Shown here piece by piece: positions 56,738 to 64,000 of a stretch of 64,000 bases of DNA (position 1 is its first letter; every line of letters begins with the position of its first letter). The DNA comes from Pseudoxanthomonas sp. SE1. GTDB taxonomy: Bacteria; Pseudomonadota; Gammaproteobacteria; Xanthomonadales; Xanthomonadaceae. Below the pieces are notes generated by a model. It searched no databases. It was not told where the DNA came from and was given only the letters and a program-made list of their open reading frames with translations. The stretch lies in assembly GCF_029542205.1 (NCBI RefSeq), contig NZ_CP113783.1:2347001-2411000 (forward strand), written 5' to 3'. A program made the translations under genes and the position numbers.

Positions 56738-57738
56738 ACACGCCCGCCGTCCTCGACGACTACCTGCACGACCTGCTGGGCGAACTGGGCACGGCAACCG
56801 TCGCTCCGTCCCTGGCCTTGGTCGTCGAGGAAACGGCGGTGACCGCCGGCACATCCCCCGACGCGGCCGACACGTCTGCTTCGCCCATCGCGAAGGTCGA
56901 AGCGCCTCCCGCGCTGGCGATCGCACCAGTGCGGCCGGGCAGCGACGCGGACATGATCGACGACGATGAGTTCGAAGCGCTGCTGGACCAGCTGCACGGC
57001 AGTGGCGCCCCCGCCGCGGTGGCCGCGCCCGCCAGCGAACCGATCGTCGCGGCGCCGACGCCTCCCGCGCCTGCGCTTGCGGTCGCGCCTGCGCGCGCAG
57101 GCAGTGCCGGCGACATGATCAGCGACGACGAGTTCGAAGCCCTGCTTGACGACCTGCACGGCGGTGCCGCGCCCACCGCACGGATTGCCGGACCCGCGCC
57201 CGTCGCCGCACCGGCCGCACCCGCGGTGCAGGCCCCGCGTGCCCTGGCGCCGCTGCCCAGCAAGCCGTACCTGCAGGAAGCGCTGCCCGACACCGGCGAG
57301 CGCCGCCGCGCGACCGAGCGCAAGACGCGCTGGCTGCGCCTGCGCTGCGACCAGCAGCACTACGCGCTGGAACTGCTGAAGGTGCAGGAAGTCGTGCGCC
57401 CCGCCACCCTGCTGCCGCTGCGCGGCGCCGCGCCGCACATGCTCGGCGTGATGAACCTGCGCGGCCAGGTTGTGCCGGTCATCGACATGGGCCTGTACCT
57501 GGGCCGCAGTGCGATCGACACCGATGCCGCCACGCGCATCGTGGTGCTCGAAGAGCACGGCGAGATCCTCGGCCTGCGCGTCAGCGCGGTGGAGGACGTG
57601 GCCAACCTGACCGACAACCAGATCGAATCCCCCGACAACGCGCGCGTCGGCCGCATTGCGAATCCCCTGTTCCGCGGCGTGGCCCGCCTCAACGAACGCG
57701 CGGTGATCCTGCTGGACGCCTCGCAAGTCCTGCAGTGA
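56734..57738 (+). CDS. parP: CheW-domain array tether ParP
   Basis: A 334-residue protein. An Ala/Pro-rich N-terminal half (1-190) carries two copies of the acidic peptide DDEFEALLD (residues 75-89 and 129-143). The C-terminal half is a CheW-like domain (about 195-334; ALELLKVQEVVRPATLLPL; MNLRGQVVPVIDMGLYLG). ParP binds CheA and ParC and keeps arrays at the pole. The N-terminal segment LDDYLHDLLGELG also resembles the CheZ tail. Function follows from its CheW domain and its place after parC. Confidence 0.82.
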   Translation: MNTPAVLDDYLHDLLGELGTATVAPSLALVVEETAVTAGTSPDAADTSASPIAKVEAPPALAIAPVRPGSDADMIDDDEFEALLDQLHGSGAPAAVAAPASEPIVAAPTPPAPALAVAPARAGSAGDMISDDEFEALLDDLHGGAAPTARIAGPAPVAAPAAPAVQAPRALAPLPSKPYLQEALPDTGERRRATERKTRWLRLRCDQQHYALELLKVQEVVRPATLLPLRGAAPHMLGVMNLRGQVVPVIDMGLYLGRSAIDTDAATRIVVLEEHGEILGLRVSAVEDVANLTDNQIESPDNARVGRIANPLFRGVARLNERAVILLDASQVLQ

Positions 57739-57908
57739 TGTGGGGAAATCGGAACAAGGCACACAGGATGGTGCACTCCGCCAGCACCTCCATGCCGGTG
57801 TTGCCAGGTGTTCTGGAAGCCGGGAACGCACGCGCCGAAGTGGGCTTCCCATCCCCGCCGCCTACTCCCTGCATTCCACGAACCGCGTCACATATCCACA
57901 CCGGATGC

Positions 57909-57935
57909 TCAAGAGTGGCCCGTGAGCGCCGATAC
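57909..57935 (+). promoter_or_regulatory. Sigma-28 promoter of the STAS-cheY-cheA operon
   Basis: TCAAGAGT, 11 bases, GCCGATAC, 29 bases before the STAS gene ATG. It places the second kinase system under FliA. Confidence 0.8.
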
Positions 57936-57964
57936 CCCACTAGAGCCGCCCTTCCGGAGACACG

Positions 57965-58279
57965 ATGAGCGCAGTGCCCCTGGGTGATGACCTCGGCATC
58001 GAGGCCGCCACCGACCTCAAGCAACACCTGGCCATGCATGTCGCACAGCCTGGCCCGCTGGTGCTGGATGCCGGCACGGTACAGCGCGTGCACACCGCCA
58101 GCCTGCAGGTGCTGTGCAGCTTCGTGCGCCAGCGCGAACAGGCTGGGCTGGCCACCGACTTCGGTGCCGTCAGCCAGAACTTCCGCGACGCGGCGCGCCT
58201 GCTCGGCCTCGGGCCGCAGCTGGGCCTGGCGACCACCAACAACGAAAACAACATGCAACAAGTGGAGAACGCCGCATGA
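57965..58279 (+). CDS. STAS-domain protein of a chemosensory operon
   Basis: A 104-residue single STAS domain (SpoIIAA/MlaB-like). The loop that carries the phosphoserine in SpoIIAA (DS-x-G) reads VHTASLQVL here, with Thr/Ser possible acceptors but without the usual Asp. Similar STAS proteins accompany CheA-CheY pairs in many proteobacterial chemosensory operons, with unclear roles. It overlaps the next gene by four bases. Confidence 0.78.
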   Translation: MSAVPLGDDLGIEAATDLKQHLAMHVAQPGPLVLDAGTVQRVHTASLQVLCSFVRQREQAGLATDFGAVSQNFRDAARLLGLGPQLGLATTNNENNMQQVENAA

Positions 58280-58641
58280 GCGCACGCATTCTGGTAGTGG
58301 ACGATTCGGCCTCGATGCGACAGATGGTCGCTTTCGCCCTGACATCGGCCGGCTTTTCGGTGGATGAAGCCGAAGATGGCCAGGTCGCACTGGGACGCGC
58401 GCAGGGACAGAAGTTCAACGCGGTGGTCACCGACGTCAACATGCCCAACATGGATGGCATCTCGCTGATCCGCGCCCTGCGCGGCATCCCCGACTACAAG
58501 TTCACGCCCATGCTGATGCTGACCACCGAATCGGCCGCCGACAAGAAGGCCGAAGGCAAGGCCGCCGGCGCGACCGGCTGGCTGGTCAAACCGTTCAACC
58601 CGGAACAACTGGTCGCCACCGTCCAGAAAGTCCTGGGCTGA
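58276..58641 (+). CDS. cheY: CheY-like response regulator (second system)
   Basis: A 121-residue receiver with acidic pair D9/D10, phospho-acceptor D53 in VVTDVNMPNMDG, the TTES segment and lysine in LVKPFN. It lacks the WNMP signature of the motor CheY and is more like the CheY of Tar-type or alternative systems. Its partner kinase is probably the cheA gene next door. Confidence 0.9.
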   Translation: MSARILVVDDSASMRQMVAFALTSAGFSVDEAEDGQVALGRAQGQKFNAVVTDVNMPNMDGISLIRALRGIPDYKFTPMLMLTTESAADKKAEGKAAGATGWLVKPFNPEQLVATVQKVLG

Positions 58642-58689
58642 TCCTCCTTTCCTCCGCTTCCCCTCCGACCGCACCAGGGCACCGTCGCA

Positions 58690-60678
58690 ATGAACATGGA
58701 CATGCAGCGCTTCCACGCCACGTTCTTCGAGGAAAGCCGCGAAGGGCTGGAAGCGATGGAGGCCGGCCTGTTGTCGCTGGAACAAGGCAATCGCGACGGC
58801 GACCTGATCAATTCCATCTTCCGCGCCGCGCATTCCATCAAGGGCGGCTCGGCGACGTTCGGCTTCGATGCCATCGCCGGCATGACCCACGTGCTGGAAA
58901 CCCTGCTGGACGAACTGCGCGCCGGCCAGCGTGCGGTCAGTCCGCCCGCGGTCGATGCGATGCTCGCTTCGGTCGACGTGCTGCGCGCCCTGCTGGCCGA
59001 AGCCGAACACGGCACGCCGGCGGATCCTGCCGCCGTGCAGGCCATGAAGGACCGCCTCAACGCGGTGTTGTCCGGCCAGGACGCACCTGCCGCCACGCCC
59101 GCGGCCGCAGCGAAGGCCGACGAAACGCCGGAAGGCTGGAAGATCGGATTCACCCCAGCACCGTCGCTGTTCATGAGCGGCAACGATCCGCTGCGCATCC
59201 TGCGCGAACTGGAACACCTCGGCCCGCTCGAAATCGCCTGCCGCATGGAGCGCCTGCCCGGCTTCGAACAGATCGATCCGCTGGAAGCCTATCTCGCGTG
59301 GGACCTGGGCCTGATCGGCAAGGTGCCGCGCAGCGCGGTGGACGATGTATTCGCCTGGGTCGTCGACGATTGCGAACTCGACATCCAGCCGATGCAGCGC
59401 AATGCGGTGCCTGTGGAAGCCGTCGCCATTGCCGCGCAGCCGGCCGCCACGGTCACCGCCAGCGGTGCGCAGGCACCGGCAGGCGCCGCGCCCGCCGCCA
59501 ACGACACCGCAGAAACCTCCATCCGCGTCAGCGTCGACAAGATCGACGGACTGATCAACCTCGTCGGTGAACTCGTCATCACCCAGGCCATGCTGAAGCA
59601 GGTCTCCGGCCTGCTCGACCAGGCCCAGTGCGAGCGCCTGTTCGCCGGCCTGGACCTGCTGGAACGCAACACGCGCGACCTGCAGGAGGCCGTCATCGGC
59701 GTGCGCATGCTGCCGGTGGACGCGGTATTCCGCCGCTTCCCGCGCCTGGTCCGCGACCTGTCCGCCCGCCTCGGCAAGCAGGTGCGCCTGCGCACGATCG
59801 GCGAAGGCACCGAACTGGACAAGGGCCTGATCGAACGCATCGCCGATCCGCTCGTGCACCTGGTCCGCAACTCGATCGACCATGGTCTTGAACTGCCCGA
59901 TGCACGCCGCGAGGCGGGCAAGGACGAAACCGGCACGATCACCCTGGCCGCTTCGCACCAGGGCGGTCATATCGTCATCGAAGTCAGCGACGACGGCCGC
60001 GGCCTGAATCGCGACCGCATCCTCGCCAAGGCCGCCGAGCGCGGCCTGGCCGTGCCCGAGAATCCCAGCGACTCGCAGGTCTGGGACCTGATCTTCCAGC
60101 CCGGTTTTTCCACCGCCGAGGCCGTGACCGATCTTTCCGGCCGTGGCGTGGGCATGGATGTGGTCCGCCGCAACATCCAGGCGCTGGGCGGCGAAGTGCA
60201 GTTGGAAAGCGCGTCCGGCAGCGGCACGCGCGTGGTCATCCGGCTGCCGCTGACGCTGGCCATCCTGGACGGCATGGGCGTGTCGGTCGGCGAAGAAACG
60301 CTGATCCTGCCGCTCGGCTACGTGCTCGAAGCCCTGCAGCCGCAGGCCGAGGACGTGCGCACGGTGGCGGGCGACGGCCGCGTACTGCGCGTGCGCGGCG
60401 AGTACCTGCCCATCGTGTCGCTGAACGACTATTACCGCTACGGCCAGAGCGACGCAGAAGATCCGCTGGTGGTCGTGGTGGAAGCCGACGGCCAGAAGCT
60501 GGCGCTGGAAGTGGACGAACTGATCGGCCAGCAGCAGGTCGTGGTCAAGAACATCGAAAACAACTACCGCCGCATCGATGGCATCTCCGGCGCCACCATC
60601 CTCGGTGACGGCCGCGTGGCCCTGATCGTCGATGTCGGCGGACTGGTACGCGCACGCAGGACGCTGCAGGCGGCCTGA
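58690..60678 (+). CDS. cheA: Chemotaxis histidine kinase CheA (second, with P2-like domain)
   Basis: A 662-residue kinase. P1 has phospho-His48 (IFRAAHSIKGGSATF). A P2-like response-regulator-binding domain occupies about 150-245 (WKIGFTPAPSLFMSGNDPL; DVFAWVVDDCELDI). P3 dimer helices start near 275. P4 has LVRNSIDHGLE, DDGRGL and GRGVGMDVV. P5 is CheW-like (GEYLPIVSLNDYY). It differs from the first CheA in keeping P2 and lacking the DDEFEALLD peptide. It probably serves the MCP that follows. Confidence 0.94.
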   Translation: MNMDMQRFHATFFEESREGLEAMEAGLLSLEQGNRDGDLINSIFRAAHSIKGGSATFGFDAIAGMTHVLETLLDELRAGQRAVSPPAVDAMLASVDVLRALLAEAEHGTPADPAAVQAMKDRLNAVLSGQDAPAATPAAAAKADETPEGWKIGFTPAPSLFMSGNDPLRILRELEHLGPLEIACRMERLPGFEQIDPLEAYLAWDLGLIGKVPRSAVDDVFAWVVDDCELDIQPMQRNAVPVEAVAIAAQPAATVTASGAQAPAGAAPAANDTAETSIRVSVDKIDGLINLVGELVITQAMLKQVSGLLDQAQCERLFAGLDLLERNTRDLQEAVIGVRMLPVDAVFRRFPRLVRDLSARLGKQVRLRTIGEGTELDKGLIERIADPLVHLVRNSIDHGLELPDARREAGKDETGTITLAASHQGGHIVIEVSDDGRGLNRDRILAKAAERGLAVPENPSDSQVWDLIFQPGFSTAEAVTDLSGRGVGMDVVRRNIQALGGEVQLESASGSGTRVVIRLPLTLAILDGMGVSVGEETLILPLGYVLEALQPQAEDVRTVAGDGRVLRVRGEYLPIVSLNDYYRYGQSDAEDPLVVVVEADGQKLALEVDELIGQQQVVVKNIENNYRRIDGISGATILGDGRVALIVDVGGLVRARRTLQAA

Positions 60679-60776
60679 CGCCGCCCCTCCACCCTTCCTC
60701 TTCTGCGTTCACTTGGCACGCGGCCTTAGACTGGCTGCGACAGGCGGGCGCTTGCCCACACCCAGCAGGTAAATCC

Positions 60777-61967
60777 ATGAAGTACTTGTCCACCCTCGCC
60801 CTGGCCCTGATGGCCATCCATGCCAGCGCCCATGCGGAAGATGCCGGCACCAAGGCCACTGCATGGCCGCCGAAGATCAGCTTCGCCGACGGCACCGAAC
60901 TCAGCCTGGGCGGCAACCTGCAATACGACATCAACCGCTTCTCCGGTGAGGGCTACAACGGCGCGGCGCTAGAAGACGACGATGCATGGCGTCGCCAGGA
61001 GCTCGGCGTGACGCTCAAGCGCAAGGGGGTATACGACTTCGGCGCGACCTTCGACTTTCAGGCCAAGACCTGGAGCGACGTCGCCCTGCGCCTCGAAACC
61101 AAGGCGCTGTTCGGCCGCGACGCCGGCAAGCTGCGTATCGGCCAGATGAAGCTGCCGCTCGGCTTCGAGGGCAACACCGGCACGCGCCACGTCTCGATGA
61201 TGGAGCCGTCGCTGCCCACGCAGGCGTTCTACCAGGGCCGCCGCAGCGGCATCGACTGGGCGTTCGAGCGCACGCACTACATCGCCAACGTCGGCTACTT
61301 CTTCGAGTCCGACCTGCAGGGCAACAACAAGGGCGACACGGCGGCGTTCCGCCTGGCGTGGACGCCGCGCAAGGCGGCCGGCGACGTGCTGCACCTCGGA
61401 ATCGCCGGTTCGCAGGAACGTCCCGACAGCGAGGTCAACGGCCTGGGCGCCACCGTGTATCCCAGCGTGCGCTGGCGCGCCAAGCCCGAAGCGTCACTCA
61501 CCGGTGTGCGCCTGGTGGACTCGGGCACGCTCACGCGCGTGGACCGCATCGAGCGTACCGCCCTGGAAGCGTTGTGGATCCACGGCCCGTGGTCGCTGCA
61601 GGGCGAGTACCTGCGGCAGGAGACCACGCGCGAGTTGGGACTCCCCTCGTACTCGGCCGATGGCGGCTACGTGCTGGGCAGTTGGCTGGTGACCGGCGAA
61701 TCGCGCAGCTACAGCGGCGGCAACGTCAGCAACCCCAAGCCCAAGGGCAAATACGGCGCATGGGAGCTGCTTGCCCGCTACAGCCGCATCAACCTGGACA
61801 GCGACGGCATTGCCGGCGGCCGCGAACACAACTGGACGCTGGGCGCCAACTGGTATCTGACGCCCTACTTCAAGTTCCAGGCCAACTACGTGAAGAGCGA
61901 TGCGACGCGCGGCGCGTTCTCCGCCGACCCGTCCGTGTTCCAGCTGCGCGCACAGATGCACTTCTGA
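60777..61967 (+). CDS. Phosphate-selective porin O/P family outer-membrane protein
   Basis: A 396-residue beta-barrel with a signal peptide (residues 1-20, ending ASAHA). OprP/OprO-type features are GTELSLGGNLQYDINRFSG, KRKGVYDFGATFDFQAKTW and LRIGQMKLPLGFEGN, and the C-terminus is the aromatic barrel end MHF. Members take up phosphate, polyphosphate or other anions; the substrate here is not fixed. No Pho box was recognised in the 98 bases upstream. It is a single gene inside a chemotaxis region. Confidence 0.87.
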   Translation: MKYLSTLALALMAIHASAHAEDAGTKATAWPPKISFADGTELSLGGNLQYDINRFSGEGYNGAALEDDDAWRRQELGVTLKRKGVYDFGATFDFQAKTWSDVALRLETKALFGRDAGKLRIGQMKLPLGFEGNTGTRHVSMMEPSLPTQAFYQGRRSGIDWAFERTHYIANVGYFFESDLQGNNKGDTAAFRLAWTPRKAAGDVLHLGIAGSQERPDSEVNGLGATVYPSVRWRAKPEASLTGVRLVDSGTLTRVDRIERTALEALWIHGPWSLQGEYLRQETTRELGLPSYSADGGYVLGSWLVTGESRSYSGGNVSNPKPKGKYGAWELLARYSRINLDSDGIAGGREHNWTLGANWYLTPYFKFQANYVKSDATRGAFSADPSVFQLRAQMHF

Positions 61968-62063
61968 ACCTGCTTTCCGCATCGCCTGCGCAGCCGGTCA
62001 CGGTCTGCGCGGGCATGCCGTCGACATGCAGGTAAGCGCGCTTACCTTTCCGCCGAGCGGTCA

Positions 62064-62090
62064 TCAAGAACGGTCATATTCCGCCGTTAC
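62064..62090 (+). promoter_or_regulatory. Sigma-28 promoter upstream of the MCP gene
   Basis: TCAAGAAC, 11 bases, GCCGTTAC, about 93 bases before the ATG. It is weaker than the others but has the exact spacing. Confidence 0.65.
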
Positions 62091-62182
62091 TCGGGGAGAG
62101 ACACCGCACCAAGGGCATGGACCGCCACAGCATCAGCCTGATGCACTGGCCCCACCTACTGAACTCTACCGAGACCGCCTTC

Positions 62183-64000
62183 ATGTTCAAACACCTCAAG
62201 ATCGGCAAGCGCTTGGCCATAGGCTTCGCCGTGCTCGTTCTGCTCATCGTCGCCACCGGGGCGTTCTCCGCGCAGCGGATGGGGGTGGCCCAGGACGTGG
62301 TGCTCGACATCACCAAGAAGGAAGTACCGGCCATCCGCGACCTGGGCCGCATGGCGACCATGCTGGCCGAATACCGCGTCAGCGAGCGCGGCCTGGTCGC
62401 CGGCTACGAGGATCCGGAAAAGGTCGCCGAATACACCGGCGAGCTGATCGCGGGTGGCAAGGCCTTCGACGAGCTTGCCAAGGCGTATGGGGCCGGCCTT
62501 TCCGACAAGCAGGAGCAGGCCCTGCACCAGGAGATGACGGCAAGGGCCGCGCTGTACTTCGAGAACAGCCGCCGGCTGATCGAGTCGGTCAAGGTCGGCG
62601 ACCTGACGCCTGCCAGTGGCGCCGGCGACCTGCGCCAGGCCACCGCCGACGCCGTCGCGCGGATGCTGGAAGCGAAGATGAAGGAACTGGACCAGGCCGT
62701 GGCGGCCCAGGAAACGGGCTACAGCACCAACATCAAGGCCATCGGCCTGCTGGTGGCGGTGGCCTTGATGCTGGCCATCGCGGCTGCAGTGCTCATCACC
62801 CGCTCGATCGTGCGCCCGATGGCCGAGGTCATGAGCGTCGCCGACGCCGTGGCGCGCGGCCAGCTGGATCGCCAGATCATCATCGACGACCGCAGCGAGC
62901 TCGGCGACCTGCTCGGCTCCATGCAGCGCATGCAGACGCAGGTGAAGGCGGTCATCGCCGCCCAGAGCGAAATGGCGGCGCGCCATGACGAAGGCCGGAT
63001 CAGCTACCGCATCGACGACAGCGCCTTCCCCGGCGAGTACGGCCGCATGGTGCGCGAGACCAACGCACTGGTCGCCCAGCATATCGGCGTGAAGATGCGC
63101 GCCGTGGAAGTGATGCGCCGCTACGCCGTCGGCGACCTGTCGGAGGACATGGACCGCCTGCCCGGCGAAAAGATCGTCATCACCGAAGCGATGGACATGT
63201 GCAAGGCCAATCTGTCGGCGATCAATGGCGAGATCAAGCGTCTGGCTACCGCCGCCGCTTCCGGTGACTTCACCCATCGCGGCGATGTCGACAAGTACCA
63301 GTACGACTTCCGCGACATGGTGGAAGGTCTGAACCGCCTGATGGAAACCACCGACGGCAATCTGGCAGAAGTATCCGAACTGCTGCAGGCCATCGCCCGC
63401 GGCGACCTGACCGCGCGGATGGAAGGCGACTTCCATGGCGTGTTCGCCACCATGCGCGATGACGCCAACGCCACCGTCGCCCAGCTGACCGACATCGTCG
63501 GCGGCATCCAGATGGCGGCCACCAGCATCAACACCGCTGCCGGCGAGATCGCCTCCGGCAACAACGACCTGTCCCGCCGTACCGAGCAGCAGGCGGCCAA
63601 CCTGGAAGAAACCGCCGCTTCGATGGAGGAACTGACCTCCACCGTGCGCCAGAACGCCGAATCGGCCCGCCAGGCCAACCAGCTCGCCATCGGTGCGGCA
63701 TCCGTGGCCTCGCAGGGCGGCGATGTGGTCGGTCGCGTGGTCACCACGATGACCGACATCGAACAGTCGTCGAAGAAGATCGCCGAGATCATCTCGGTCA
63801 TCGACGGCATCGCCTTCCAGACCAACATCCTGGCGCTCAACGCGGCCGTGGAAGCCGCACGCGCTGGCGAACAGGGCCGCGGCTTCGCCGTGGTCGCCTC
63901 GGAAGTCCGCACGCTGGCCCAGCGTTCGGCCAATGCCGCGAAGGAGATCAAGGGCCTGATCGAGAATTCGGTGGACAAGGTGTCCGACGGTTCCAAGCTG
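62183..64000 (+). CDS. Methyl-accepting chemotaxis protein (partial, runs past the window end)
   Basis: The first 606 codons. A membrane helix (about 10-29) is followed by a periplasmic four-helix-bundle type sensor (about 30-190) and a second helix (about 192-214). A HAMP domain comes next, followed by further HAMP-like repeats ([51 protein letters not shown]). The signalling domain begins near 440 with methylation helices and the hairpin tip ([20 protein letters not shown]) and continues beyond 64000. It is transcribed after the second cheA, its likely kinase partner. Confidence 0.93.
   Translation, partial: MFKHLKIGKRLAIGFAVLVLLIVATGAFSAQRMGVAQDVVLDITKKEVPAIRDLGRMATMLAEYRVSERGLVAGYEDPEKVAEYTGELIAGGKAFDELAKAYGAGLSDKQEQALHQEMTARAALYFENSRRLIESVKVGDLTPASGAGDLRQATADAVARMLEAKMKELDQAVAAQETGYSTNIKAIGLLVAVALMLAIAAAVLITRSIVRPMAEVMSVADAVARGQLDRQIIIDDRSELGDLLGSMQRMQTQVKAVIAAQSEMAARHDEGRISYRIDDSAFPGEYGRMVRETNALVAQHIGVKMRAVEVMRRYAVGDLSEDMDRLPGEKIVITEAMDMCKANLSAINGEIKRLATAAASGDFTHRGDVDKYQYDFRDMVEGLNRLMETTDGNLAEVSELLQAIARGDLTARMEGDFHGVFATMRDDANATVAQLTDIVGGIQMAATSINTAAGEIASGNNDLSRRTEQQAANLEETAASMEELTSTVRQNAESARQANQLAIGAASVASQGGDVVGRVVTTMTDIEQSSKKIAEIISVIDGIAFQTNILALNAAVEAARAGEQGRGFAVVASEVRTLAQRSANAAKEIKGLIENSVDKVSDGSKL

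Noticed and set aside
60679..60776. Sigma-54 promoter before the porin (TTGGCACG near 60714)
   Set aside because: The GG element is present but the GC element is missing at the required -12 spacing.

Overview
The window is about 66-70% GC by eye and carries a large flagellar and chemotaxis locus. Its order (three tandem flagellins, fliD-fliS, rpoN-vemR-fleQ, fliEFGHIJKLMNOPQR, flhBAFG-fliA, cheYZA, motCD, parC-parP) is typical of polar-flagellated Xanthomonadaceae. The rpoN-vemR-fleQ triad, the abundant palindromic repeats starting with GTAGGAGC and the Xanthomonas-like proteins point to a Pseudoxanthomonas, Xanthomonas, Stenotrophomonas or Lysobacter relative. No genus can be fixed from the sequence alone.

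Layout. 1-11 kb is a non-flagellar region rich in lipid-related genes: a patatin-like lipase, two phasin-like proteins, a two-domain alcohol-forming fatty acyl-CoA reductase, a divergent acyl-CoA-binding protein with a TetR regulator, a WYL regulator facing a GFA enzyme, a truncated haemoglobin and a membrane-anchored Mrr-like protein. 11-18 kb holds the filament genes (fliC x3, fliD, fliS, a FliT-like gene, a PilZ-like gene). 18-22.6 kb holds regulators (a LuxR-type response regulator, rpoN, vemR, fleQ). 22.6-34 kb holds the basal body, motor switch and export genes. 34-44.2 kb is an accessory insert between fliR and flhB: a TetR regulator, small unknowns, a membrane diguanylate cyclase, an array of six 122-bp tandem repeats and a czcCBA heavy-metal efflux operon. 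44.2-51 kb has flhB, flhA, flhF, flhG and fliA. 51-60.7 kb has two chemotaxis kinase systems, motCD and the ParC/ParP polar array partitioning pair. The window ends with a phosphate-type porin and the first 606 codons of a methyl-accepting chemotaxis protein.

How it works together. The promoters form a clear tier. Sigma-54 sites with exact -24/-12 spacing precede fliD, fliE, fliL and flhB, matching the FleQ/RpoN pair encoded here. Sigma-28 sites with an 11-base spacer precede the first flagellin, cheY, motC, the STAS-cheY-cheA operon and the final MCP, matching FliA. FlhF and FlhG set polar number and position. ParC and ParP tether the chemosensory arrays to the pole.

Most interesting observation: a short acidic motif of the form I-S/D-D-D-E-F-E-A-L-L-D occurs once in the linker of CheA (which has no visible P2 domain) and twice in ParP. 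It closely resembles the CheY-docking N-terminus of FliM and the CheY-binding tail of CheZ, both encoded in this window. I infer that CheA and ParP carry CheY-docking peptides, so the array, the phosphatase and the motor would share one docking code.
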